From Candidatus Aenigmatarchaeota archaeon (GTDB lineage Archaea > Aenigmatarchaeota > Aenigmatarchaeia > QMZP01): a stretch of DNA of 9,456 bases. Positions 1 to 5,927 of the stretch are shown here, in pieces. Location of the stretch: positions 1 through 9,456 of the forward strand of contig DAOUYM010000028.1 in NCBI GenBank assembly GCA_030666115.1. Direction: 5' to 3'. Under the pieces are notes generated by a model that ran no database searches, was not told the origin of the DNA, and saw nothing but the letters and a program-made list of their open reading frames with translations. Both the position numbers and the translations under genes were made by a program. Position 1 is the stretch's first letter; every line of letters begins with the position of its first letter.

Positions 1-708
1 AACCTGGGTGTTGTTTCTCCTCACGCCGGTTACGTCTATTCAGGCAGCACAGCTGCCAAGGCAATCGGTTCGCTCAGGCCCGGCAAACGGTTCGTCATAC
101 TGGGACCCAATCACACCGGCCTGGGTGCTGAGTTCTCGATCATGAGCAAGGGAAGGTGGAGGACGCCTCTCGGTGACTGCGAGATTGATTCAAAGCTCGC
201 CGAGGAACTGAAGAAGTGTGGGATACTGGAAGAGGATGAGATGGCGCATGAGCAGGAACACTCGATAGAGGTGCAGCTTCCGTTCCTTCAGCACGTGCTG
301 AAAAGTTTCAAGTTTGTTCCCATCACCATGATGTGCGCGGGTTACTCAGACGACTCCCTTGAGAGATGCGAAGTCCTGGGCAGCCAGATAGCCAGGGTGA
401 TCAGGGCGGATCCAGAAGTGAGGGTGATAGCAAGTTCTGACTTCTCTCACTACATCCCGGCCGACGAGGCAAGGGACAAGGACAACAAGGCGACAGAAAG
501 AATCAGGAAGCTCGACCCAAAGGGCTTCTTCGAGACGCTCAGAGAAATCAACGCCTCGGTCTGCGGCTACGTTCCTATAACAGTCCTTCTCTTCACTGCC
601 AGGTCACTGGGACTCAAGAACATAGAAGTGATAGACTACACCACTTCAGGCGATAAGACTGGCGATAACAGCTCAGTGGTTGCGTATTCTGCGATAGGTT
701 TCCGGTGA
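1..708 (+). CDS. MEMO1 family protein (AmmeMemoRadiSam system protein B), 5'-truncated by the window
   Basis: The frame is open from base 1 and ends at TGA 706-708, giving 235 residues; family members are usually about 265-290, so the N-terminal few dozen residues lie outside. Family motifs are in order: SPHAGYVYSG (fragment residues 6-15), LGPNHTG (34-40), HEQEHSIEVQLPFLQ (about 83-97), SSDFSHY (about 145-151) and SVCGYVPITVLL (about 186-197). The fold is that of LigB-type non-haem iron dioxygenases. In human MEMO1 metal binding has been assigned to His49, His81, His192 and Cys244; the equivalents His8, His38, His150 and Cys188 are all present, so the metal site looks intact. The archaeal protein often occurs with AMMECR1 and radical-SAM partners, none of which is visible here, and its biochemical role is not established. 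The ATG at 142 is an internal Met, because the homologous sequence continues upstream of it. Confidence 0.93.
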   Translation, partial: NLGVVSPHAGYVYSGSTAAKAIGSLRPGKRFVILGPNHTGLGAEFSIMSKGRWRTPLGDCEIDSKLAEELKKCGILEEDEMAHEQEHSIEVQLPFLQHVLKSFKFVPITMMCAGYSDDSLERCEVLGSQIARVIRADPEVRVIASSDFSHYIPADEARDKDNKATERIRKLDPKGFFETLREINASVCGYVPITVLLFTARSLGLKNIEVIDYTTSGDKTGDNSSVVAYSAIGFR

Positions 709-714
709 GACAAA

Positions 715-736
715 TAGTGAGATAAAGATATCACTA
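715..736. repeat. 6-bp inverted repeat just after the MEMO1 stop
   Basis: TAGTGA (715-720) and TCACTA (731-736) form a perfect inverted repeat with a 10-nt AT-rich spacer, 6 bp after the stop codon and followed by an A/T-rich run. It could be a weak terminator for the MEMO1 transcript. The stem is short and chance is a real alternative. Confidence 0.3.
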
Positions 737-760
737 AATAATAAAAGAATTAAAAATAGA

Positions 761-789
761 GGTAGCTACTCCGCTTCGTTTCTGCTACC
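761..789 (-). terminator. candidate terminator hairpin of the zinc-ribbon gene
   Basis: GGTAGC (761-766) and GCTACC (784-789) form a 6-bp inverted repeat between the convergent MEMO1 and zinc-ribbon genes. Read on the minus strand, it begins 11 nt after the zinc-ribbon stop and runs into a T-rich tract (TCTATTTTTAATTC...), the composition expected for archaeal termination. The loop is long (17 nt), so the T-rich tract may matter more than the stem. Confidence 0.4.
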
Positions 790-799
790 CTGGTTTGAC

Positions 800-940
800 T
801 TATCCGCCAATCCTGAAGACCTTGGTGCCGCAGTCCGGGCATATGCCCTTGGTTGCTGGCTTACCGTTCTTCAGAGTGACTTTCTGTGTATCCTTCATTT
901 CAACCTTTTTCTTACACTTTACGCAATATCCTTCTGTCAT
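800..940 (-). CDS. DUF5679-like small zinc-ribbon protein, 46 aa
   Basis: A 46-residue frame, starting at ATG 938-940 and ending at TAA 800-802. It begins MTEGYCVKCKKKVEM and ends ICPDCGTKVFRIGG. Two CxxC knuckles (Cys6/Cys9 and Cys34/Cys37) separated by a Lys-rich hairpin make a treble-clef or zinc-ribbon fold. The pattern YCVKCKKKVEM, then the residues NGKPATKG, then CPxCGTKVFRIG is what I know as DUF5679, a family common in DPANN archaea and candidate-phyla bacteria; its function is unknown and nucleic-acid or ribosome binding is only a guess. A strong Shine-Dalgarno GGAGG (949-953) sits 8 nt upstream, and a TATA-like element lies about 65 bp upstream. The gene is convergent with MEMO1. 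Confidence 0.87.
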   Translation of the reverse strand: MTEGYCVKCKKKVEMKDTQKVTLKNGKPATKGICPDCGTKVFRIGG

Positions 941-948
941 TTAAAAAA

Positions 949-953
949 CCTCC
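949..953 (-). promoter_or_regulatory. Shine-Dalgarno of the zinc-ribbon gene
   Basis: CCTCC on the plus strand reads GGAGG on the minus strand, 8 nt before the ATG. This fixes the start of the 46-residue gene and shows that it is translated from a leadered mRNA. Confidence 0.75.
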
Positions 954-998
954 AAAATCGCTAACACAACAGTGTTTAATTGCTTATTGATGCTCTTG

Positions 999-1014
999 AT
1001 TTATAAATATATAG
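999..1014 (-). promoter_or_regulatory. TATA-like promoter element of the zinc-ribbon gene
   Basis: The AT-only run TTTATAAATATATA contains good archaeal TATA-box matches on either strand. On the minus strand it would place the transcription start near 975-985 and give a leader of roughly 35-45 nt that carries the GGAGG site. It lies only about 30 bp from the dihydroorotase remnant on the other side. Confidence 0.5.
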
Positions 1015-1045
1015 GGAAAAACAACAAAAACAGGCATAATGTAGA

Positions 1046-1300
1046 GTGATCTCTCCTGATCCAGGAGAAATCTCTTATAATCCAGGAAGATTTATCAACA
1101 GGTTCATTGACGATAAATACGGCAGAATTGACGAAGGATTTGCCGGTTCCCTGACCATTATCGATCGAGATTCCCCTGTCAAGGTTTCAAGACATGGGCT
1201 TAAAACCAAGTGTGGCTGGTCACCTTTCGAGGATATTGTATTCCCGGGGAATGCAGTGTACACAGTCATCAAAGGGAGAATTTACAAGTGCTGGATGTAG
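1046..1300 (+). pseudogene. pyrC: dihydroorotase C-terminal remnant (truncated pyrC)
   Basis: This 84-codon frame (GTG 1046 to TAG 1298-1300) matches only the C-terminal end of class I dihydroorotases. ISYNPGRF (residues 9-16) corresponds to the family's SxNPARxFG segment. GRIDEGFAGSLTIID (26-40) corresponds to GxIxxGxDADLVIVD of the composite amidohydrolase domain. GWSPFEDIVFPGNAVYTVI (57-75) corresponds to SPFEGxxLKGxVxxTIVxGR. A full enzyme is about 400-450 residues; the catalytic barrel with its metal-binding HxH, Lys and Asp is absent. An in-frame TAA at 1037-1039 closes the frame upstream, and I see no other dihydroorotase sequence between 941 and 1045. The GTG has no Shine-Dalgarno. 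I read it as the decayed end of a once complete gene in front of the pyrE- and pyrF-like genes; a transcribed domain fragment is less likely. It lies in an AT-richer block. Confidence 0.8.
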
Positions 1301-1394
1301 AACTATGTGAAACAATTAAGTGAGGATTGGGGATATTCCCTCTAAAATCATGCAGTTTTAAATTCATATTTCTCATGGTGTTTTTGCAACTAAC

Positions 1395-1422
1395 TTATTT
1401 ATTTCTTACTGTCAATATATAA
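1395..1422 (+). promoter_or_regulatory. candidate TATA elements of the OPRT-like gene
   Basis: TTATTTATTT (1395-1404) and ATATATAA (1415-1422) lie upstream of the candidate starts TTG 1426, ATG 1435 and ATG 1441. With archaeal spacing, the first would initiate near 1425-1432 and the second near 1441-1445. Either implies a leaderless or nearly leaderless message, and there is no Shine-Dalgarno sequence in front of any of the three start codons. Confidence 0.45.
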
Positions 1423-1434
1423 CCGTTGAATTCT

Positions 1435-2739
1435 ATGACCATGACAAGTGGAAATGTTGGTGAAATAATTGCTAACTATGCTCACTGTGATGAAAATGGT
1501 TTACATAAATATGGTATTCAGGGCTTAATTGGACAGCCCAGAGTATTCAAATATTTGGCGCGAGAACTTGCGAAAAAAGCTTCTGATTTAGATGATACAG
1601 ACTTTGATCTCGTTGCTGGTAATGTAATAGGCGGCATGGTTCTTGGGTGGCAGATGAGGGAATACATCGAAAGTTCCCTCGGAAGAAAACTACCCTTCGT
1701 GTATGTTAGAGGGGGGTTCAAGAAAGGGGGACATGGAGAGCTTGAGGTAGGGACGAGGAATAACCCTCTAATAAAAGAAGGAATGAACACACTTCTAGTT
1801 GATATCGAAGAGGGTGCAGCAAACCATGAGAGCAGGATCACCAGTTCTGTTGATGGTCTGAGTAGCGCGGGATATGGAACAACCTGTTTTGCAACCATAG
1901 CGCAGCATTCGCCAATCTCAGGGAGAGATATACAGGAACTATATCTTGTCACCGTGCCAGAACTCATCGAAATCGTTAAATCCGGTGAGACCAGCGAATT
2001 GGAACCACATGAAGCTTCACTTCGGAAACCGGATTATAAAAAAGCCAATATTAAGGATATAGGATTTAAAATAATAGATGGTGGGGCACTTGAAATTAGA
2101 GATGTTGATGGTGGAGAGGAATCATTTCTCTATAGATCTGGTAACAGAGGACCAGGTTATCTAATGATAAAGGGTCTAGTTGGGCAGCCAGAAATAATGA
2201 AGTATCTTGTCGAACAACTTGCCTTAAAGGTTTTGGAAAGAGGTTATAATGTTGATGCCATTGCAGCAAACGCCACAGGAGGAGTTATTCCAGGATGGCA
2301 GCTCAGGGAAGAATTAGAGCTTTTCACAGGAAGAGAAATTCCGTATGTCTGTGTTACAGGAACAAGAGGTAATATTGATAGTGTTGATCCAAAGGAACTG
2401 ATAATAGGTATGGATACTCCATTAATCAAGCCCGGGATGAACATGCTTGTAATAGAGGAACTCGTGAATTTCGCTGAGACAACAAATGTTTCCGCAAAAC
2501 TTCTAAGGAGAGCAGGGTTTAAGGTCGAAAACGCAGCAACATTATTCTCATTCGATCATGATAATCAGAGACAATCCCTAATTGATAATAACATGGAACT
2601 CACACATCTAATAAATCTTGAGAATCAGTTAAATATCGCCGAGGAGAGATTTGGTTCCGCTTTGGTTGACAGCTTCAGGGAATTCCGCGCAAATCCCATT
2701 GAATGGCAGCAGAAGAGAGGCATAGAGCCTCCTAAATAA
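1435..2739 (+). CDS. tandem-duplicated orotate phosphoribosyltransferase-like protein
   Basis: Two homologous type I phosphoribosyltransferase domains lie in one chain (numbered here from the upstream TTG 1426; 437 aa in that form). Domain 1 spans about 30-190 and domain 2 about 215-415. The internal match is clear: GLIGQPRVFKYLARELA (33-49) pairs with GLVGQPEIMKYLVEQLA (250-266), IGGMVLGWQMRE with TGGVIPGWQLRE, and PLIKEGMN with PLIKPGMN. FLYRSGNRGPGY (234-245) recalls the OPRT LKSGRKSPYY segment, and KKGGHGE (99-105) recalls the OPRT catalytic loop KxxKxHGE. Ordinary OPRT is about 180-210 aa and acts as a homodimer making OMP from orotate and PRPP. Neither half has the usual PRPP signature: the equivalents are DIEEGAANHES (126-136) and EELVNFAETTN (344-354) instead of EDVxTTGGS. 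The catalytic-loop Lys/His occur only in domain 1. So the fold is confident but the activity is not. ATG 1435 or 1441 is the likeliest start. The pyrF-like gene follows after 41 bp. Confidence 0.78.
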   Translation: MTMTSGNVGEIIANYAHCDENGLHKYGIQGLIGQPRVFKYLARELAKKASDLDDTDFDLVAGNVIGGMVLGWQMREYIESSLGRKLPFVYVRGGFKKGGHGELEVGTRNNPLIKEGMNTLLVDIEEGAANHESRITSSVDGLSSAGYGTTCFATIAQHSPISGRDIQELYLVTVPELIEIVKSGETSELEPHEASLRKPDYKKANIKDIGFKIIDGGALEIRDVDGGEESFLYRSGNRGPGYLMIKGLVGQPEIMKYLVEQLALKVLERGYNVDAIAANATGGVIPGWQLREELELFTGREIPYVCVTGTRGNIDSVDPKELIIGMDTPLIKPGMNMLVIEELVNFAETTNVSAKLLRRAGFKVENAATLFSFDHDNQRQSLIDNNMELTHLINLENQLNIAEERFGSALVDSFREFRANPIEWQQKRGIEPPK

Positions 2740-2769
2740 GCATTTAAGCCTATCTATCAGTTTATAATC

Positions 2770-2775
2770 GGTGAT
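2770..2775 (+). promoter_or_regulatory. Shine-Dalgarno of the OMPDC-like gene
   Basis: GGTGAT matches the archaeal 16S anti-Shine-Dalgarno and lies 5 nt before ATG 2781. It supports that start and translation as the second gene of a transcript with the OPRT-like gene. TTTAA (2743-2747) in the 41-bp gap could also act as a weak internal promoter. Confidence 0.7.
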
Positions 2776-2780
2776 AATGA

Positions 2781-3473
2781 ATGAAAACACCTTTCTTGTA
2801 TGTGGCGCTTGATTTCACTGACAAAGGCAAATTGTATGTATGTGCTGAGGAATTAGCAGCTGTTGATAGCGATAGGTTTGGATACAAAGTCAATCTAGAT
2901 TTTCTTTTCTTGAATGGTCCAGATTCTATAAAACCACTCCTAGATATGGAAAAAGAAGTGTTCACTGATCTTAAGATGTGGAATGGACGAAGGACGATGA
3001 AAGAAATTGCTAAAGAACTAAACGAATTAGGAGCGAGTGATATAAATGCATATAGTCATGCAGGAGTTGGTTTTCTTAGTGCCTTAAAGGAATCACTATC
3101 AGATAAATGTCGGTTACTCGCTGTAACAATATTAACTCATTATACTGATAACGACTGCCAAGATATATATGGGTGCGGCGTGAAAGAAGCCGTTTATCGG
3201 CTTGCAACGATAGCGAATAAGGCAGAATGTGATGGTATAATCCTACCAGGAATAGCTCTCGATGACGTAAAGGAATTTGATATGTTGAAGGTTGTCCCGG
3301 GAGTTAGACCCGAATGGCATGAAGATAAAAAAGCCAACTATCAGGAGAGTATAATTACACCCGGTGAAGCAATTGATGGGGGTGCTGACATTCTCGTTTG
3401 CGGCTCTCCGATAACAAAAAGCGACAACAGAAAGGATGCTTTGAGAAGAGTTTTGGATGAGATTAATCCCTAG
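2781..3473 (+). CDS. pyrF: orotidine 5'-phosphate decarboxylase-like protein with altered active site
   Basis: This is a 230-residue OMPDC-suprafamily TIM barrel of normal length. Recognisable elements are VALDFTDKGK (8-17, Asp11), GYKVNLDFLF (34-43, Lys36), TDLKMWNGRRT (62-72), LLAVTILTHYT (112-122), GIILPG (152-157), VVPGVRPEW (171-179) and ITPGEAIDGGADILVCGSPIT (192-212). OMPDC converts OMP to UMP, the last step of pyrimidine synthesis. The catalytic array is a Lys plus the DxKxxD motif, whose second Asp reaches the neighbouring subunit's site. Here Asp63 and Lys65 are kept but the second Asp is Asn68. The Arg of VGRPIT/VGRSIT, which binds the substrate phosphate, is Ser209. PGVRP with Arg176 is kept. 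It could be an efficient lineage-specific OMPDC, a weakened one, or an enzyme for a related substrate. It follows the OPRT-like gene with its own Shine-Dalgarno and shares its low GC. Confidence 0.85.
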   Translation: MKTPFLYVALDFTDKGKLYVCAEELAAVDSDRFGYKVNLDFLFLNGPDSIKPLLDMEKEVFTDLKMWNGRRTMKEIAKELNELGASDINAYSHAGVGFLSALKESLSDKCRLLAVTILTHYTDNDCQDIYGCGVKEAVYRLATIANKAECDGIILPGIALDDVKEFDMLKVVPGVRPEWHEDKKANYQESIITPGEAIDGGADILVCGSPITKSDNRKDALRRVLDEINP

Positions 3474-3516
3474 ATTTTAATCATTGGGCCTTAGATTGTT
3501 TTGGGTGAGGGATAAG

Positions 3517-3524
3517 TTTTTTAA
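3517..3524 (+). promoter_or_regulatory. TATA box of the histone gene
   Basis: TTTTTTAA is centred about 26 bp upstream of ATG 3546, the usual archaeal TATA-to-start-site distance. Transcription should therefore begin at or beside the start codon, giving a leaderless histone mRNA. No Shine-Dalgarno is present, which agrees. Confidence 0.65.
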
Positions 3525-3545
3525 GAGCGTCTACAATTCATTATT

Positions 3546-3770
3546 ATGCCAAAGAAACTATCAGCCAAACTTCCCCTTAAGACAGTCGAGAGACTGCTCA
3601 GGGATTACGGAGCTAAGCGGGTGAGCAAAGATGCAACCAGGGCCTTTGCCAGGTACCTGGAGGAACTCACTTCTCATATAGCCAGGGAGGCAGGCGATCT
3701 CGCAGAACACTCCGGCAGAAAGACCATCACAGAAAAGGACATCAGCCTCGCAAAGAAGAGGATTGGCTAA
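3546..3770 (+). CDS. archaeal histone
   Basis: A 74-residue single histone fold resembling HMfA/HMfB. LPLKTVERLLRDYG (9-22) is helix 1 and KRVSKDATRAF starts the first loop and helix 2. The long middle helix continues through ARYLEELTSHIAREAGDLAEH, and GRKTITEKDISLAKKRI (57-73) is the conserved second loop plus helix 3. The RVS and GRKTI loop residues that bind the DNA backbone are present. The N-terminus is about five residues longer than in HMf and carries extra Lys (MPKKLSAK); there is no C-terminal tail. It should dimerise and assemble into hypernucleosome-like stacks on DNA. It is probably leaderless. Its TAA (3768-3770) overlaps the TAG of the convergent dihydroorotate dehydrogenase gene. 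Confidence 0.97.
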   Translation: MPKKLSAKLPLKTVERLLRDYGAKRVSKDATRAFARYLEELTSHIAREAGDLAEHSGRKTITEKDISLAKKRIG

Positions 3771-4726
3771 CGACCAGACAGGCGACTGTTTATCTCCCTT
3801 GCAAGGAAGGGACCCCTTGTTATGAAGCCGCTTACGTATGATACAGCGTCCGCCCCGCTTTCCATCACCATGTACGCCTTCTCCCCTGAGTCTATCCCTC
3901 CTGTTGCGATTATCTGCAGATCCTTCCCGAATTCCTCGCGGATCTTCTTCACGTTCCGGATCGTGTCCTCGTACAGTTCTGGTCCACTCAATCCCCCGGA
4001 ACCTACCGAGAGCCTGTCCTCCTTAACTGGACTGGTGTTGCCATAGTTCACTATCCCTATCCCGGAATCAATCGCGTTACTGATTATTTCCTTATACCCA
4101 TCTTCCCGCGAGAGCTTCAACACGAGCGGTTTCCTGCTCAGATTAACAGATTCCCCGAAGAGGTCTCTGGCCTGTTCAGGATTCTCTGAGAAGTAGAGGC
4201 CGTTCTCTATGTTGGGGCAGGATATGTTCAGTTCGATCATATCCGCGTAGTCCTGCAATCCCTCAATAACTTCACAGTATTCATCTATTGAATCCCCGGC
4301 TATGTTCAGTATTAGCGGTTTTCTTCTGTCACAATCCTTCAGGAACTCCCTGGTTTTCTCCATGCCCGGATTCCTGAACCCGATGCAGTTCACGAATCCC
4401 TTACCTTTCCTCACAATGTTCGGTTTCGGGTTCCCCCTCTTCGGATCCCTGGTGACCTTGAGCGTGACCGCACCAAAGCCCATCTTTGAGGCCTTTCTGA
4501 TTATCCAGGGCTGGTGATAACATGCCGCGAGTATTACCGGGTTCGGTAGCATACACCCGCCAAGATCGGTTTCCAATCCAGAATAATCTATCTCAAAAAC
4601 AGGCAGGTATTCGATCGGTAGCTTTAATAGTCCCCTACCAATAGGTATGGCCAGGCCCTCTGGTAGCCTACTCAAGAAGTAATTGTAGAAGAAACCATAG
4701 GTTTTATCCAGTACCTTATAGTCCAA
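3767..4726 (-). CDS. pyrD: dihydroorotate dehydrogenase
   Basis: A 319-residue FMN-dependent enzyme that oxidises dihydroorotate to orotate. Motifs: DLGGCMLPNPVILAA (54-68), GFGAVTLKVTRDPKRGNPKP (83-102), GFVNCIGFRNPG (110-121), LNISCPN (166-172), PLVLKLSRE (200-208, FMN-contacting Lys204), NYGNTSPV (227-234), GGLSG (244-248), IIATGGIDSG (272-281) and VSGFITRGP (298-306). The residue after NIS is Cys170, the base of class 1 enzymes; class 2 has Ser. However, the roughly 50-residue N-terminal extension, GFRNPG, GGLSG and the GF-I-GP ending recall class 2, so the electron acceptor cannot be read off. The start appears to be TTG 4724-4726: no ATG or GTG is in frame upstream before a TGA, and the next Met is residue 59, inside conserved sequence. 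It lies 52 bp downstream of the transporter, with a TATA element in the gap. Confidence 0.9.
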   Translation of the reverse strand: MDYKVLDKTYGFFYNYFLSRLPEGLAIPIGRGLLKLPIEYLPVFEIDYSGLETDLGGCMLPNPVILAACYHQPWIIRKASKMGFGAVTLKVTRDPKRGNPKPNIVRKGKGFVNCIGFRNPGMEKTREFLKDCDRRKPLILNIAGDSIDEYCEVIEGLQDYADMIELNISCPNIENGLYFSENPEQARDLFGESVNLSRKPLVLKLSREDGYKEIISNAIDSGIGIVNYGNTSPVKEDRLSVGSGGLSGPELYEDTIRNVKKIREEFGKDLQIIATGGIDSGEKAYMVMESGADAVSYVSGFITRGPFLAREINSRLSGR

Positions 4727-4754
4727 ACAAACCCATCAATAATTGGCTAGGGAA

Positions 4755-4763
4755 GTTTAAATA
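4755..4763 (-). promoter_or_regulatory. TATA box of pyrD
   Basis: GTTTAAATA on the plus strand reads TATTTAAAC on the minus strand, centred about 33 bp before the TTG start. It predicts initiation around 4730-4735 with a leader of under 10 nt. This supports the TTG start and independent transcription from the upstream transporter. Confidence 0.6.
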
Positions 4764-4778
4764 GTTTCTGATACCCAG

Positions 4779-5927
4779 CTACTTAACCTTGACCAGCACA
4801 ATGGGCAGGCACATTATGGCTATCAGTATTATTCCAAGATGCAGGCCAATAAAGGTGAAGGCCAGTATCACGAAGATTGCAGCCCTTCCCACACTCAGGT
4901 AGATTTCCCTCATCGCAACATCGTTGACTATGTTCCTGTCCTTTGCAAAGTCAGAAAACGATGAGTAGATGGAGATGATTATGAGTGAATTGAACACACC
5001 GCCCATGAAGGAGAGCACGAGGAACTCCATGCCAGTCACAGCGAAATACATCATCAGCCAGATGAAGAAGCATCCTATGACCCCGAACCTGAGCATCTTC
5101 TTCCTGTTCATCTTATCCGAAACCCTTCCTATCAGTATGGTGAGGAAGGCTGTTCCCAGTGCAGTGAATGACGCAACCATCCCGGTCATCACCAGGCTGT
5201 TGAGGACCATGTATATGTAGAGAGGCCAGATTAAGTGATATCCCATTGAGAAGAATCCCTGCGCGAAGAAACCTAGGCTAAATCTCTGGCCAAGCCTGAA
5301 GTTGATGTCCTTCCTCTTGAACTTGAAATGCTTCTTGTAGTCCTGGCTCATGAAGAACGGAATCACTGACATGATCATAAGGATCATGAATATGGAGAAG
5401 AGCAGATAGAATCCCAGGTACTCGAGTATCACACCGCCCATGGAAGGTGATGCTACGCACACTATTACCGGAAGCGCCACAAGCATGCTGACATCGGATC
5501 CCCGGTGTGCCTTGTCGCTGTTCTCCACGAATTCTGAGTTGAAGGGAATCCAGTACAGTGTCCTGGAGAATCCGCATATGAAACCGGCAATTATCAGGTT
5601 TATCAGCGTAAGTCCTGACGTAGGTATGTATTCCAGCCACAGCACGAATATGACAGCCAGGGGTATCCTGTAGAGTATGCTGTGCTTCAGTCCCAGCCTG
5701 GATGCCAGTAACCCTATCGGTATCGCCAGCAGAATAGTAACCACTTCAGGGACCAGCAGATAGATCATTGATTCAGCGAGGCTGTAACCTATGGAAAGGA
5801 GGTAGATAGGAACGAAGATCATGAGGAGGCTGTGCGCGAACCTGTCTATCATCTGGTTGGCATAGACCTCCTTGAGGTCCTTCCTCATGTTGTGCAGGTG
5901 GAACATGCTCCTGAAGCTGTGGTTCAT
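4779..5927 (-). CDS. MFS-type transporter, substrate unknown
   Basis: A 382-residue protein with about 12 hydrophobic segments arranged as two six-helix halves, the size and layout of the major facilitator superfamily. The half-repeat is marked by motif-A-like loops: GLLASRLGLKHSI (72-84, after TM2) and GRVSDKMNRKKML (267-279, after TM8). A charged cytoplasmic linker (SQDYKKHFKFKRKD, about 194-207) separates the halves. In general such proteins move small molecules using ion gradients. The context (pyrD downstream in the same direction) invites a nucleobase or drug guess, but nothing in the sequence specifies a substrate. ATG 5925-5927 gives the full frame; Met8 or Met14 are possible alternative starts and there is no clear Shine-Dalgarno before any of them. 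Two shadow frames inside are not genes. Confidence 0.85.
   Translation of the reverse strand: MNHSFRSMFHLHNMRKDLKEVYANQMIDRFAHSLLMIFVPIYLLSIGYSLAESMIYLLVPEVVTILLAIPIGLLASRLGLKHSILYRIPLAVIFVLWLEYIPTSGLTLINLIIAGFICGFSRTLYWIPFNSEFVENSDKAHRGSDVSMLVALPVIVCVASPSMGGVILEYLGFYLLFSIFMILMIMSVIPFFMSQDYKKHFKFKRKDINFRLGQRFSLGFFAQGFFSMGYHLIWPLYIYMVLNSLVMTGMVASFTALGTAFLTILIGRVSDKMNRKKMLRFGVIGCFFIWLMMYFAVTGMEFLVLSFMGGVFNSLIIISIYSSFSDFAKDRNIVNDVAMREIYLSVGRAAIFVILAFTFIGLHLGIILIAIMCLPIVLVKVK

Noticed and set aside
142..708. A 188-residue gene starting at ATG 142
   Set aside because: The MEMO1 family sequence (SPHAGYVYSG, LGPNHTG) continues in frame back to base 1, so 142 is an internal Met.
1075..1272. Minus-strand frame opposite the dihydroorotase remnant
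   Set aside because: The plus frame has recognisable dihydroorotase motifs; the minus one has none and lacks a promoter.
1518..1967. 149-residue minus-strand frame inside the OPRT-like gene
   Set aside because: It is a shadow frame, Ser/Pro-rich without any family pattern, opposite conserved PRTase repeats.
5278..5640. 120-residue minus-strand frame within the transporter
   Set aside because: It is in another frame on the same strand as the 12-helix MFS protein and shows no family pattern.
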